Of a stretch of 64,000 nt of DNA, positions 1-8,824 are shown in pieces. A program made the position numbers and the translations under genes. Location of the stretch: assembly GCA_026418055.1 (NCBI GenBank), contig JAOACB010000004.1, forward strand, positions 29,964 to 93,963. Reading direction: 5' to 3'. Positions within the stretch are counted from its first letter, which is position 1. Each line of letters begins with the position of its first letter. Source of the DNA: Fimbriimonadales bacterium. Lineage in GTDB: Bacteria; Armatimonadota; Fimbriimonadia; Fimbriimonadales; Fimbriimonadaceae. The notes below the pieces were generated by a model. The model saw only the letters and a program-made list of their open reading frames with translations. It was not told the DNA's origin and made no database searches.

Positions 1-2
1 AC

Positions 3-806
3 GCCGAGGGCACCATCGCCCGCGCCGTGCGCTCGGCATGGGAGCAAGAGCCGCGGCCACAGGAGGTGGTCGTGGGGGACGACGGCAGCACCGACGGCAC
101 GGCGCGGGAGGCCGAGCGGGCCGGAGCGCGGGTCCTGCGCCTGCCCAAGGCCAACGCCAACGTAGCCCGCAACGCGGCCGCCCGGGCCACCCGCGCGGAC
201 GTGCTGTTCTTCCTGGACGCCGACGACTGGTTCGCGCCGGGCAAGGTCGCCGCGCACCTGTCGGTCCACGGGCAGCGGCGCCCCAGCATCGTGTTCGATC
301 CTGCCGCGCGCGTCACTCCGGAGGGCAAGCGGCTGGGTCTCAGCGGGCCGGCGCTCGGCGGCCCGATCGGCTGGCGCCAGGTGTGCGGCCGAACCTATTG
401 GTACGGCGGATCGACCGCCTCGGTGCGCCGAGAGACGTTCGAGGCGGTCGGCGGGTTCCGCGAGGAGCTGTCGAGCCAGCAGGATCTGGACTTCTGGATC
501 CGCGTGCTGCACCGTTGCGGCGAGGGCTGGGTTCTGCCGAGCCAGCACACGTTCTGGCTCTGCCACCCGGGCTCGCTCAGCCACAACCCCCATGGGGTCC
601 TTGAGAACCTCGAGCGGCTGCTGAGGGGCCTCGAGTTCCTCCCTCGGTCCGATGCGGCCCGCCTGCGGAGCCACGTGCTGTTCAACGCGGCCGACAACCT
701 GCCGCTGGGGAGCGCCCTCCCGCTGCTGGCTCGCGCGCTGGATCGTGCCTACGACCCTCGGTTCGCCAAGGCCCTGTTCCGCTCGCTCCGCCGAACCTTC
801 CGATGA
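3..806 (+). CDS. Family 2 glycosyltransferase, 5' end outside window
   Basis: Sugar transferase of the GT-A fold, expected to move a sugar from a nucleotide donor onto a glycan or glycolipid. The reading frame is open from the first bases of the window, so the gene begins upstream and lacks only its extreme N-terminus here. Seen: the nucleotide-binding segment VGDDGSTDGT, the conserved NVARNAA stretch, the metal-binding FLDADDW, and later GGFRE followed by QDLDFWIR, which resembles the acceptor-side signature of the family. There is no membrane segment in the visible part, so it is probably cytoplasmic or peripheral. Donor and acceptor cannot be told. The next gene is convergent. Confidence 0.85.
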   Translation, partial: AEGTIARAVRSAWEQEPRPQEVVVGDDGSTDGTAREAERAGARVLRLPKANANVARNAAARATRADVLFFLDADDWFAPGKVAAHLSVHGQRRPSIVFDPAARVTPEGKRLGLSGPALGGPIGWRQVCGRTYWYGGSTASVRRETFEAVGGFREELSSQQDLDFWIRVLHRCGEGWVLPSQHTFWLCHPGSLSHNPHGVLENLERLLRGLEFLPRSDAARLRSHVLFNAADNLPLGSALPLLARALDRAYDPRFAKALFRSLRRTFR

Positions 807-821
807 GCCGAGCCTGGGTTC

Positions 822-1136
822 TCACTGGCCGAGGTTCTGCCGGATCTCCTTCTCGGTCTCGACCAGCGTCTCGTAGTGGGTTCTGGCGCGCTCCTCGTTG
901 CCCGCGTGGAACTCGAGGAAGGGAGCCCTCTGGTCGGGGCTCAGAGAGGCCCATCCGCCGGTGGCGTTCCGCGCCACCTCGGACATCTTGGGGAGCAGTG
1001 CCTGCTTGGCGGGGTCCGACAGCGGGGCCGGCTCCTCCTTCGAGGTGACCGGCGCGCTCTCGTCTTGAGGGCCGCCGCAGGCAGCCAACGACAGAGCAAG
1101 GCCAACGATCAGCAAAAGGTTCCGAAGCGTTCTCAT
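822..1136 (-). CDS. Small lipoprotein of unknown function
   Basis: A 104-residue protein that I do not recognise. It begins with a typical lipoprotein signal peptide: MRTLRN, a hydrophobic stretch, then the lipobox LAAC with the acylated cysteine at residue 20. A short Ser/Pro/Glu-rich linker follows, then a soluble, probably helical domain with many charged residues (GWASLSPDQRAPFLEFHAG). The start is the ATG at 1134-1136, which puts the signal peptide at the N-terminus; the frame stays open further upstream without protein-like sequence. It lies 74 bp behind the prepilin gene on the same strand, separated from it by a strong hairpin. Confidence 0.65.
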   Translation of the reverse strand: MRTLRNLLLIVGLALSLAACGGPQDESAPVTSKEEPAPLSDPAKQALLPKMSEVARNATGGWASLSPDQRAPFLEFHAGNEERARTHYETLVETEKEIRQNLGQ

Positions 1137-1160
1137 GCCGGGTGGGTCGAGGGGGATCGG

Positions 1161-1191
1161 GCCGGCTCCGGCCGCTGAGGCCGGAGCCGGC
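1161..1191. repeat. Perfect 13-bp inverted repeat, terminator-like hairpin
   Basis: The arms at 1161-1173 and 1179-1191 are perfect complements around a 5-nt loop (gctga). The hairpin sits 20 bp past the prepilin stop and 25 bp before the lipoprotein start. There is no T-run on either strand, so it may be a Rho-type pause, an mRNA 3'-end protector or a processing site rather than a classical intrinsic terminator. Confidence 0.6.
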
Positions 1192-1210
1192 AGACCGCGG
1201 ACGAGGCCGG

Positions 1211-2224
1211 TCAGTTCTGGACCGGCAGCCCGGTCATGGGGTCGAGCAGCTGCTGGCCCGCGGCGGTGTACATCCGCGGTCCCCACAGGTAGCTGCTGGG
1301 GTTGACCGTCCGGCTGAACTTGGCGTACTTGGCGGAGCCGTCCACCATGCCGTAGTTGTCGCCTTCGCTCCAGCGGTCCCAGCTGTGGTAGGTGATCAGC
1401 GGCAGGGTGCCGCTGGGGTTGGTGCGGCAACCCAGCAGGGCCGGCTTGATCCGCTCGGCGTTGATCGCGAACAGCGGGCTGAAGGAGCCGTCGGTGTTCT
1501 CTCCCAGGTACTGCACGGTGTTGTCGGCGTCCTTGGTGGCCGCGTTGGTGGAGCGGTGCGAGCTGTTGCGCAGGCCCGTTCCCAGCGACTGGCCGTTGAG
1601 GCACTGCAGGTTGTCCACCAAGCCTGCGATCAGGATGGTGTTCGAGACGTTCTCGACCGTCGACTGGCTGATCACCTTGATGCCGCCCTCGACGACGTCG
1701 CGGATGTTCCGCAGGCGCGGCATCACCGCCGAGTTGACGGTGTAGCTCAGGCGGGGAGCCTGCAAGTCCACGATGAAGCCGTTCAGTTGCGGCACGCCGG
1801 GAGGCGTGTTGCCGCCCACGGGGCACCGGTCGGCCTGCTGGCCGCTCGGCCAGCCCTTGCCGCTGTTGTTGTTCGCCGAGGAGAAGCACGTGGGCGCGTG
1901 GCCGCCGATCTTGTCGCCGGGGCTCACAAAGATGTCCACGTTCTTGACGTAGGGCATCACCATGCCGGACCAGTGGATGTATCCGCCGGCGGTGCCGCCC
2001 GCGGCCGGGTTGAACGCCCTGTGGAAGTAGGCGCTGGGATACACGTCGTCGTTGTCGGCGATGTACATCAGCAGCGAGGTGTTCAGCTGCTTGACGTTGC
2101 TCAGGTCGCTCGACTTCTTGGCGGAGTTCTTCGCCTGCGCGAACACGGGAAAGAGAATCGCGGCGAGGATCGCGATGATCGCGATGACGACCAGAAGCTC
2201 GATGAGGGTGAACGCTCTTTTCAT
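1211..2224 (-). CDS. Prepilin-type N-terminal cleavage/methylation protein (type II/IV pseudopilin-like)
   Basis: A 337-residue surface or secretion-linked protein made as a prepilin. It has a short positive leader (MKRA), then [18 protein letters not shown], the class III signal processed before Phe with Glu at mature position 5, and FPVFAQAK, which is frequent in Armatimonadota and Planctomycetes homologues. The globular part has [19 protein letters not shown] near the N-terminus and a C-terminal [11 protein letters not shown] segment like the H-X9-DG proteins of these phyla. Such genes are usually multicopy and their role is mostly unknown. A purine-rich AAGAGAG lies about 8 nt before the ATG, so this gene seems to have a normal leader. 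Confidence 0.85.
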   Translation of the reverse strand: MKRAFTLIELLVVIAIIAILAAILFPVFAQAKNSAKKSSDLSNVKQLNTSLLMYIADNDDVYPSAYFHRAFNPAAGGTAGGYIHWSGMVMPYVKNVDIFVSPGDKIGGHAPTCFSSANNNSGKGWPSGQQADRCPVGGNTPPGVPQLNGFIVDLQAPRLSYTVNSAVMPRLRNIRDVVEGGIKVISQSTVENVSNTILIAGLVDNLQCLNGQSLGTGLRNSSHRSTNAATKDADNTVQYLGENTDGSFSPLFAINAERIKPALLGCRTNPSGTLPLITYHSWDRWSEGDNYGMVDGSAKYAKFSRTVNPSSYLWGPRMYTAAGQQLLDPMTGLPVQN

Positions 2225-2384
2225 ACGACCGCTCTCTTGTGGGCTCGAACTAGGTCTGAAGACCCACGTCCATCACGGTATCACCCGAGCGTTAAGAGCG
2301 CTTTAAGGTTGTATTGGGAAACTCAAAAACGGAGGATTCGGGAATCCAATCCGGCATTTCCGCAGGCGTGCGGCCGTCAGCGGC

Positions 2385-3338
2385 TCAAGCGACTGTGTTC
2401 CTCGGCGCGCCCTGCAGGAAGCTGCGCACGTTCTCCGCCGCGGCGTCCAGGAGCCTGCGGCGTGCCGCGCGAGTGGCCCACGCGATGTGCGGGGTGACCA
2501 CGCAGTTCGGCGCGGACAGCAGCGGATTGTCCTCGGGCGGGGGCTCCACCGCCAGCACGTCCACAGCGGCCGCGGCGATCCGTCCGCCCGCCAGCGCCTC
2601 CGCCAGGTCCCGCTCGTCGACCAAAGGACCCCGGGCGGTGTTGACCAGCCAGGCGGTCGGCTTCATCAGGCTCAGGGCGCGCCGATCGATCAGGCCGCGA
2701 TTCTGGGGCGTCAGCGGACAGTGCAGGCTGACGACGTCCGCCCGCCGCAGAAGCTCGTCCAAGGGCACGAGCGGCACGTCCGCCTCCGCGACGGCGGGGT
2801 CGTGGGCGAGAACCCCCATGCCGAAGGCCCTGCCGAGCGCGGCCGTGGCTCTGCCGATGCGTCCGTAGCCGACCAGGCCCAGCGTGAGGCCCTCCAGCTC
2901 CACCAGCTCGCCCTCCCAGAAGCAGAAGTCCGGCGAGGCCGACCAGCTCCCTGTTCGGCACAGCTCGCTGTGCCGTCCGACCCGGTGGGCGAGCTCCAGG
3001 ATCAGCGCGAACGTGAGCTGGGCCACCGACCGCGTCCCGTATTCCGGAACGTTGGTGACGACGATTCCTCGGCGGCGCGCTTCGCCGACGTCCACGATGT
3101 TGTAGCCCGTGGCCAGGACGCCCACGTAGCGCAGATCCGGCAGCCGCTCGAACGCCTCCGAACCGATGGGGACCTTGTTCGTCAGCACGATCGGCGCGCC
3201 GGCGCAGCGCGGCACGACCAGCTCGGGCGGCGTGCGCGGATGCACCGTCAGCTCGCCCAAGGCTTCCAGCGGCTCCCAGGACAGGTCTCCTGGGTTGAGG
3301 GTGTATCCGTCGAGCACGACGATGCGGGACCGCTCCAT
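2385..3338 (-). CDS. D-isomer-specific 2-hydroxyacid dehydrogenase (glycerate/hydroxypyruvate reductase type)
   Basis: NAD(P)-dependent oxidoreductase interconverting a 2-keto acid and its D-2-hydroxy acid. The 317-residue length is normal for the family. The Rossmann glycine motif GYGRIG is at residues 157-162. The catalytic set is complete: Arg236 in NTARG, Glu265 in AVEPPPEDNP and His284 in TPHIAW. The flanking sequence (LATGYNIVDV, TNVPEYGTRSVAQ) is closest in my recollection to glycerate dehydrogenase HprA, but the substrate is not settled by motifs. It starts 3 bp after the mrp stop and is probably co-transcribed with it. Confidence 0.85.
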   Translation of the reverse strand: MERSRIVVLDGYTLNPGDLSWEPLEALGELTVHPRTPPELVVPRCAGAPIVLTNKVPIGSEAFERLPDLRYVGVLATGYNIVDVGEARRRGIVVTNVPEYGTRSVAQLTFALILELAHRVGRHSELCRTGSWSASPDFCFWEGELVELEGLTLGLVGYGRIGRATAALGRAFGMGVLAHDPAVAEADVPLVPLDELLRRADVVSLHCPLTPQNRGLIDRRALSLMKPTAWLVNTARGPLVDERDLAEALAGGRIAAAAVDVLAVEPPPEDNPLLSAPNCVVTPHIAWATRAARRRLLDAAAENVRSFLQGAPRNTVA

Positions 3339-3341
3339 CGC

Positions 3342-4418
3342 TCAGGCCTTCTCGAAGGAAACCCCAGGATTGGCGAGGTGGGCGGAGATGCTGGCCTGCT
3401 GCGCCAGCCGCCTCGCGATGTCGCGGAAGGCCTGCGCCTGCGGCGAGTCGGGAAACCGCACGAGGCTGGGCGTTCCGTCGTCCGACGAGGAGCTCACGGC
3501 AGGGTCCAAAGGAATGGCGCCGAGGTAGGGAAGGTCGTAGCGCAGCGAGAGCTCCTCGCCCGACAGGCCGGAGAAGATCTGCGTGACGGTTCCGCATCCG
3601 GGGCACACGAAGCCGGCCATGTTCTCCAGCACCCCCAGCACGGGAGCGTTCAGCCTGCGGAACAGCTGCACGGACTTGGCGGCGATGTTGGCGGCCATGT
3701 GCTGGGGTGTGGTGACGATCACCACGCCGGTCAGCGGCACGGTTTGCGCGAGCGTCATCGGAGCGTCGCCGGTGCCCGGGGGCAGATCGACCAGCAGGTA
3801 GTCCAGCTCCCCCCACTCCACGTCGGCCAGCAACTGGCGCACCGTGCCGGCGACCATCGGCCCCCGCCACAGCACGGCCTGGCCCTCCTCCATCAGGAAG
3901 CCGATCGACATCATCTTGACGCCGTGCCGCTCGATCGGCAGAATCTTCTGGTTGCGCGCCTCGGGGTGTTCCCCAGCGCAACCCATCATGAGCGGGATGC
4001 TGGGGCCGTACACGTCGGCGTCCAGCAGGCCCACGCGGGCACCGGACTGCGCCAGTGCGATGGCCAGGTTCACCGAGACGGTGCTTTTGCCCACGCCGCC
4101 CTTGCCGCTGGCGATGGCCAGCGAGTGCGCCACGCCGGGAATCGGGTTGTCGAGGTTGGTCTCTCGACCCACCACCCGCGCGGTCATCGCCACCTCCACC
4201 CCTGTGACGCCCGGCAGAGCCATCACCGCCTCCTCGGCCTGCTGCTTGAGCAGATCCTTGACCGGGCACGCCGGCGTCGTGAGCTCGATCTTGAACGCGA
4301 CCGCGCCGCCGCAGACCTCCAGATCCTTCACGAAGCCCAGGGAAACGATGTCCCGGTGGAGGTCGGGATCCCGCACCGTGCGCAGCGCGTTCAGAACATC
4401 CTGTTCGGTGACCGACAT
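3342..4418 (-). CDS. mrp: Mrp/NBP35-family iron-sulfur carrier ATPase
   Basis: Cytoplasmic P-loop protein that binds and delivers Fe-S clusters. Residues 1-85 form the MIP18/DUF59 domain (VRDPDLHRDIVSLGFV, with TTPACPVKD). The deviant Walker A GKGGVGKST is at 105-113, followed by LLDADVYGPS, and the cluster-binding pair CPGC is at Cys272/Cys275. The length of 358 residues is typical. It is the first gene of a two-gene unit with the hydroxyacid dehydrogenase. A TACCAT hexamer lies 9 nt upstream of the ATG. An FeS carrier fits the iron-rich respiratory gene content nearby, but no specific partner is indicated. Confidence 0.93.
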   Translation of the reverse strand: MSVTEQDVLNALRTVRDPDLHRDIVSLGFVKDLEVCGGAVAFKIELTTPACPVKDLLKQQAEEAVMALPGVTGVEVAMTARVVGRETNLDNPIPGVAHSLAIASGKGGVGKSTVSVNLAIALAQSGARVGLLDADVYGPSIPLMMGCAGEHPEARNQKILPIERHGVKMMSIGFLMEEGQAVLWRGPMVAGTVRQLLADVEWGELDYLLVDLPPGTGDAPMTLAQTVPLTGVVIVTTPQHMAANIAAKSVQLFRRLNAPVLGVLENMAGFVCPGCGTVTQIFSGLSGEELSLRYDLPYLGAIPLDPAVSSSSDDGTPSLVRFPDSPQAQAFRDIARRLAQQASISAHLANPGVSFEKA

Positions 4419-4427
4419 GGTTCTCAG

Positions 4428-4433
4428 ATGGTA
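4428..4433 (-). promoter_or_regulatory. -10-like TACCAT before mrp
   Basis: The hexamer reads TACCAT on the minus strand, 9 nt from the ATG at 4418. It leaves room for an mRNA leader of only about 2-3 nt. Confidence 0.45.
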
Positions 4434-4506
4434 CCTACGAGCCCGCCGGCCGCCCGAGCGACGGGCGTGGGTCCCCGGTTCGGCGGTTACGCCCCCGCCG
4501 ATTTGC

Positions 4507-4512
4507 TAGAAT
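4507..4512 (+). promoter_or_regulatory. -10 box TAGAAT abutting the start of the binding-protein gene
   Basis: TAGAAT, then gggcc, then ATG at 4518. A -10 element here would start transcription at or next to the initiator codon, giving a leaderless mRNA. There is no Shine-Dalgarno sequence. Confidence 0.6.
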
Positions 4513-4517
4513 GGGCC

Positions 4518-5351
4518 ATGCGCATCAGATGGGCGGCCCTCGTGGCCTTGCTGCTGTTCGCCTTCGGGTGCCAGCCCGAGCCCAACAAGATCCAGCCGCC
4601 GAAAGTCGCCACCAAGGTTGCAAGCCTGAGTCCGAGCCTGACCGAGATCGTCACCGTGTACGGTCGGACCGACATCCTCGTGGGAAGGACGGCCAGCTGC
4701 AACTATCCTCCCTACATCGGCAAGACTGCCGTGGTGATGTCGGGCATCAAGCCGGACTACGAGAAGGTCGCCTCCGTGAAGCCGGAGCTGGTGGTGTACG
4801 ACTCCGACATCCTCTCGGAGGCCGACATGGCCAAGTTCCAGGAGCTGGGCATCCCGACGTTCGGGCTCAAGGCGAACGACATCGACGAGTTCGAGAGGGA
4901 GCTGTTCCGCCTCGGCTCGTTGATCGGCACGGAGACGCGCACCAGCGACTACGTCGACAAGATCGAGGCCGCGCGCGCTCTGGCGCGGGTCCAGAAACCC
5001 CAGACGCCGCCGACGGTCGCGATCGTGCTTCCGGGATCCGGCACGGAGCACATGGTCGCCGGCACCCAGAGCTTCCTGGCCAAGGTGTTCGCCGAGTGCG
5101 GAGCGCGCGTGCTGGGGCCGGAGTCGGCCAAGTTCGAGCCGCTGAACGCGGAGACGCTGATCCAGCAGGACCCCGACTTCGTTTTCGTTGCGGGCGAGCC
5201 CGCCCTGTTCCTGCAAGACGCGAGGTTCAAGGGGCTCAAGGCGATCCGCGAACGCCACCTGTTCGGGCTGAACCCCGACGTCGCCCTGCGCAAGGGTTCC
5301 AGGCTGGACACCCTGATCAAGAACGTCTCCAATCTGCTGACGGGAAGATGA
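4518..5351 (+). CDS. Exported ABC-type substrate-binding lipoprotein (BtuF/FecB-like)
   Basis: A 277-residue exported protein of the helical-backbone metal/cobalamin receptor family. The signal peptide ends in a lipobox (LFAFGC, Cys18). The first domain carries KVASLSPSLTEIV and the NYPPYIG stretch, the second IVLPGSGTEHMVAGTQSF and DFVFVAG. These are typical of TroA/BtuF-like receptors for corrinoids, haem or iron chelates; the ligand cannot be inferred. No permease or ATPase gene is adjacent. The stop overlaps the next start (ATGA), so it is translated with MTA phosphorylase; B12 and methionine metabolism would link the two, which is inference. Confidence 0.8.
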   Translation: MRIRWAALVALLLFAFGCQPEPNKIQPPKVATKVASLSPSLTEIVTVYGRTDILVGRTASCNYPPYIGKTAVVMSGIKPDYEKVASVKPELVVYDSDILSEADMAKFQELGIPTFGLKANDIDEFERELFRLGSLIGTETRTSDYVDKIEAARALARVQKPQTPPTVAIVLPGSGTEHMVAGTQSFLAKVFAECGARVLGPESAKFEPLNAETLIQQDPDFVFVAGEPALFLQDARFKGLKAIRERHLFGLNPDVALRKGSRLDTLIKNVSNLLTGR

Positions 5352-6205
5352 CGAGCATGGAACAGAGAGCCGAGATCGGGGTGTTCGGCGGTTCGGGCTT
5401 CTACAGCCTGCTGTCGGACGTGCGCGAAGTGAAGGTGGACACGCCGTACGGGCCCCCGAGCGACAAGATCGCCCTGGCCACGGTGCACGGCCGCAAGGTG
5501 GCGTTCCTGCCGCGGCACGGACGCGACCACTCGATTCCGCCGCACGCGATCAACTACCGCGCCAACGTGTGGGCGATGCGCTCGCTGGGCGTGCAGGCGG
5601 TGATCAGCCCTTGCGCCGCCGGCTCCTTGCAGGCGCACGTCAAGCCCGGGGACTTCGTGGTGTGCGACCAGTTCGTCGACCGGACGACGGGCCGCAAGGA
5701 CACGTTCTACGACGGCCCGATCGTCACCCACGTCTCCCCCGCGGAAACCTACGACCCTGTGCTGCGCAGGTTGGCGATCGAGACGATCCGAGACCACGGC
5801 ATCCCGTGCCACGAGACCGGCACCGTGGTGGTGATCCAGGGACCCCGCTTCAGCACGAAGGCAGAGAGCCTGTGGTTCACCAGCATGGGATGGCAGGTCA
5901 TCAACATGACCCAGTATCCCGAGGCCTACCTGTGCCGCGAGCTCGGCATGGCGGTGGTCAACATCTCGCTGATCACCGACTACGACTGCGGCGTGGTTGC
6001 CGACACCGCCGCGGTCACGGCGCACGACGTGCTCGAGGTGTTCCGCACGAACTCCGAGCGCATCAAGGCGGTGGTTCTGGACCTGATCTCCCGCATGCCC
6101 GCGGACCTCGGCACCCTCGGCGCCGCGCAGGCTCTCCAATACAGCAGGGGCGACGGCGGATCCGCCGATCCGCTGGACGTTCGCCTCTTCCAGATTCTCG
6201 ATTGA
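5348..6205 (+). CDS. mtnP: S-methyl-5'-thioadenosine phosphorylase
   Basis: Cleaves methylthioadenosine, the by-product of polyamine synthesis, to adenine and methylthioribose-1-phosphate for methionine salvage. The 285-residue length fits. Seen: GVFGGSGFY at the N-terminus, PRHGRDHSIPPHAINYRAN (phosphate and ribose site), QGPRFST, NMTQYPEAYL and the purine-binding TDYDCG. These separate it from ordinary purine nucleoside phosphorylases. I chose the ATG at 5348 because it overlaps the previous stop; another ATG lies at 5357. A spermidine synthase that would generate its substrate is encoded at 54513-55346. Confidence 0.92.
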   Translation: MTSMEQRAEIGVFGGSGFYSLLSDVREVKVDTPYGPPSDKIALATVHGRKVAFLPRHGRDHSIPPHAINYRANVWAMRSLGVQAVISPCAAGSLQAHVKPGDFVVCDQFVDRTTGRKDTFYDGPIVTHVSPAETYDPVLRRLAIETIRDHGIPCHETGTVVVIQGPRFSTKAESLWFTSMGWQVINMTQYPEAYLCRELGMAVVNISLITDYDCGVVADTAAVTAHDVLEVFRTNSERIKAVVLDLISRMPADLGTLGAAQALQYSRGDGGSADPLDVRLFQILD

Positions 6206-6209
6206 AGCC

Positions 6210-8369
6210 ATGTTGATGCTCGCCTCCCTCGCTGCGGTCGGGTCGCTGTCCCAGGCCGCTTCGGCGCCGTTGCCGGTGGATGTGGTGGTCGATGGAAGGG
6301 AGGTGAGGGTCGAGATCCCTGGGGGCGGTTGGGAGCCTCTGCCCGGCTCGGCGATCCTTCGGGACGGCGAGTGGCGCTACCTCCTCAACGCCCGGGGAAG
6401 GGCCTTCGCGCGCGTGGCGGACCGAGGAGGGTGGTCGGATCTGGCGGCGTTGCACCGTCGGGCGGAGCAGCGCCAAGGGATCGAGCCCGTCGTCTGGAGA
6501 GTCAAGGCCTTCGTGTTCCGCCGGTGGGACGACCTGATGGAGGCGGGCGGGCTGTTGCGCCAGGTTCGCGCGACGCTGGAGCCCAGCCGGTTGCAGTTCG
6601 TCCTGCAGAGCCTCGGTCGCCTGGCGGTTGCGGCCAAGGCGTTCTCCGGCGGTCAGATCCGCTTGGAGATCGACGTCGACGTCGAGGAGCCTGCGATCGA
6701 TCGCGCCTTCCTGCAGAACGAAGCCGCCCGATTCGTCGCGGCGCGCACCAACCGCGGGGAGTTCGAGGCGGAGGACAGGGTGTTCCGAGGCCCGTACGAT
6801 CTGGTGCTGCTGCTGGCCGCGCAGCCCGAGGGCATGCGTCTCGAGAGCCCGCGCATCCCAGGCGTCAGGCTGGTGGCCGTCTCGGCCGAGGCAGAGGCGG
6901 GGGAGGAGTCGGCGATGCTCGCGCGCCTGTTGGACGCTTGGGCGGCGAGCCTGGCCGATGGCGCGCGCGCCCACGGCTGGGGGGAGTTCGAGCTCGAGGG
7001 CCTGACGGTCGACACGCCGTCCGGACCGTACTCCGACTTGCCAGCCGTGCTGAGCCTCGGACCGTTCGCCCGAAGCCGGCCGGCCAAGCCCGCGGCCACC
7101 GAAGCTTGGCTCCAGAACGTCGCCGGAGGCTTCCCGCTGGCCGGGTGCGGCATGGGCTCCTCGGAGGCCGAGGGCGTCCGCTGGGCCGAGGCCGCGCTGG
7201 CGGCCGCGCACCCGGAGGCGTTTCCGACGGTGCGGGTGGTGCGGGCCGATCCGGACGGCCCGAAGCTGGGGGACGCGGGCAGGCTGCCGTCCTGGCTCGG
7301 CAGCCGGGAAGCCCAGCCGAACTCGGGGCCCGACGCTTTGCCCGTTCGCGCGGCGACTCCCGCGGACGAGCCGGGGACGAACGTGGAGCCCTCCAAAGAC
7401 CCCGGCGCGACGGCGGCCGCGAGGGCGGCCTACGCTTGGCGCATCGCCCGCTCGGGACAGGCGGAGCCGGGGGACGCCGCCCTGCTCGTGCGATGGATCG
7501 CCGAACGAGACGACTCGCTGCGGATCCATGCCTGCCGAGCCCTCCAGCGCGTTCCGGACCCCGCGGCGCTGCCGCAGCTTGCCGCACTGTTCCTCGAGTT
7601 CAACCCCCGTGTGGCGGAGGAGGCTGTGAAGGCTGTGGCCGCCATCGGCACCCCCGAGGCCTGGGAGGTCCTCAGGCGGGGCGCGATGTTCGGGCGCTAC
7701 GACCACACCCGCGAGGCCTGCGCCCGCGAGCTTGGCAGAACCGGCGACCCGAGGCACGCGTCCGCGATCAGCACGCTGCTGTCGACCCGCAGCTGGCGCT
7801 CGAGGGAGGCCGGAGCCCGCGCCCTGGCGGGTCTGAAGGAACCGATGGCCCAGATGATGGCGCTCGCGTTCCTGAGCGACGTCGACCCCTTGGTTCGCCT
7901 GGCGGTGGTCGAGGGTGTGGATGTGGGCTTGGACGCGGTGTGCCGACGCCTCCTCTGGCTCAGCGTGAACGACCCGAGCGACCAGGTGAGGATGCGCAGC
8001 ATGCTGAGGCTGATGCAGTCTCCGAAGGCCGAGTTCCAGAACGAGGGACTGAAGGGGGTGCGCGACGAGAGCCGAGGAGTGCGCCTGGGTTTGGCCCGGG
8101 CTTTCGCCGAGATCCCCGAGGCGCTGCGCCTGCGGGCGGCGCAGTTCCTGCTGGCCGATTCCGACCCCACCGTGCGGGCGGCCGCGGTCGGCCCGGCGCC
8201 CGCGGCCGCCCTCGAGTCCGTCTGGGGCGACGCGGATCCGCGCGTGCAGCTGGCTCTTGCCGAGCGCGCCAAGCTCGAGGAGCTGCCCGTTCCCCCCGGG
8301 GCCTTGGAGGCGTGGGTGCGGAGCATCGACCCGCGCGTAGCTCGCGCCGCCCAGGAGTTGCGGGGATGA
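6210..8369 (+). CDS. Exported HEAT-repeat protein, unknown N-terminal domain
   Basis: A 719-residue protein with a probable signal peptide ending near SQAASA. Residues 20-370 form a domain I do not recognise. The segment 380-410 is a Pro/Ala/Asp-rich linker. From about 410 to the end there are 30-40-residue helical repeats of the HEAT/PBS-lyase kind (for example RIHACRALQRVPDPAALPQL, EAVKAVAAIGTPEAWEVL, TREACARELGRTGDPRHASA). HEAT solenoids bind proteins, so it is likely a periplasmic scaffold or sensor. It begins 4 bp after mtnP and overlaps rpiB by 4 bp, so it belongs to the operon. No enzyme motif was seen. Confidence 0.75.
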   Translation: MLMLASLAAVGSLSQAASAPLPVDVVVDGREVRVEIPGGGWEPLPGSAILRDGEWRYLLNARGRAFARVADRGGWSDLAALHRRAEQRQGIEPVVWRVKAFVFRRWDDLMEAGGLLRQVRATLEPSRLQFVLQSLGRLAVAAKAFSGGQIRLEIDVDVEEPAIDRAFLQNEAARFVAARTNRGEFEAEDRVFRGPYDLVLLLAAQPEGMRLESPRIPGVRLVAVSAEAEAGEESAMLARLLDAWAASLADGARAHGWGEFELEGLTVDTPSGPYSDLPAVLSLGPFARSRPAKPAATEAWLQNVAGGFPLAGCGMGSSEAEGVRWAEAALAAAHPEAFPTVRVVRADPDGPKLGDAGRLPSWLGSREAQPNSGPDALPVRAATPADEPGTNVEPSKDPGATAAARAAYAWRIARSGQAEPGDAALLVRWIAERDDSLRIHACRALQRVPDPAALPQLAALFLEFNPRVAEEAVKAVAAIGTPEAWEVLRRGAMFGRYDHTREACARELGRTGDPRHASAISTLLSTRSWRSREAGARALAGLKEPMAQMMALAFLSDVDPLVRLAVVEGVDVGLDAVCRRLLWLSVNDPSDQVRMRSMLRLMQSPKAEFQNEGLKGVRDESRGVRLGLARAFAEIPEALRLRAAQFLLADSDPTVRAAAVGPAPAAALESVWGDADPRVQLALAERAKLEELPVPPGALEAWVRSIDPRVARAAQELRG

Positions 8370-8824
8370 GGATCGCCGTCGGCACCGACCACGCCGGCTT
8401 TCCTCTGGCGGTGTTGGTCGCGGAGTGGCTCAAGCAGCAGGGGCACGAGGTCGAGTGGCACGGGGCGGACAGCCCTGAGAGCTACGACTACCCCGATGCG
8501 GCCCGGTCGCTCTGCGCCGCTGTGCTCCGGGATCCTTCGAGCTTGGGGATTCTGGTGTGCGGCTCGGGGATCGGCATGAGTATTGCCGCCAATCGCATCC
8601 GAGGCGTCCGCGCCGCGCTCTGCTGCTCCGAGGAGATGGCAGAGCTCGCGCGACGCCACAACCACGCCAACGTGCTGTGCCTCGGCGCCCGGCTGACGGA
8701 CGCCGATCGGGCGCGGCGCATCCTGGAAGCGTTCCTGAGGACTGAGCCCGATCGGGACGAAAGGCACGCCAGGCGCGTCGCGAAGCTGGACGATGGCGTT
8801 GATCGTCTAAAGGCCGATTCATGA
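8366..8824 (+). CDS. rpiB: Ribose-5-phosphate isomerase B
   Basis: Interconverts ribose 5-phosphate and ribulose 5-phosphate (LacAB/RpiB family). The 152-residue length is normal. Seen: the N-terminal GTDHAGF, YPD with the catalytic-site neighbourhood, VCGSGIGMSIAANRIRG with the active-site cysteine, and HNHANVLCLGAR. Start and stop both overlap neighbouring genes (ATGA at each end), so it is tightly coupled to the HEAT protein and the first S41 gene. Closely related sugar-phosphate isomerases (allose, galactose) cannot be excluded by motif alone. Confidence 0.9.
   Translation: MRIAVGTDHAGFPLAVLVAEWLKQQGHEVEWHGADSPESYDYPDAARSLCAAVLRDPSSLGILVCGSGIGMSIAANRIRGVRAALCCSEEMAELARRHNHANVLCLGARLTDADRARRILEAFLRTEPDRDERHARRVAKLDDGVDRLKADS

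Noticed and set aside
1161..1191. Calling the 13-bp hairpin an intrinsic terminator
   Set aside because: No T-run follows on either strand, so it is listed as an inverted repeat only.
4441..4506. Full sigma-70 promoters with -35 boxes at the abutting -10 sites
   Set aside because: Apart from TTGCGC before the GH31 gene, no convincing -35 hexamers at 16-19 bp were found, so only the -10-like boxes are annotated.
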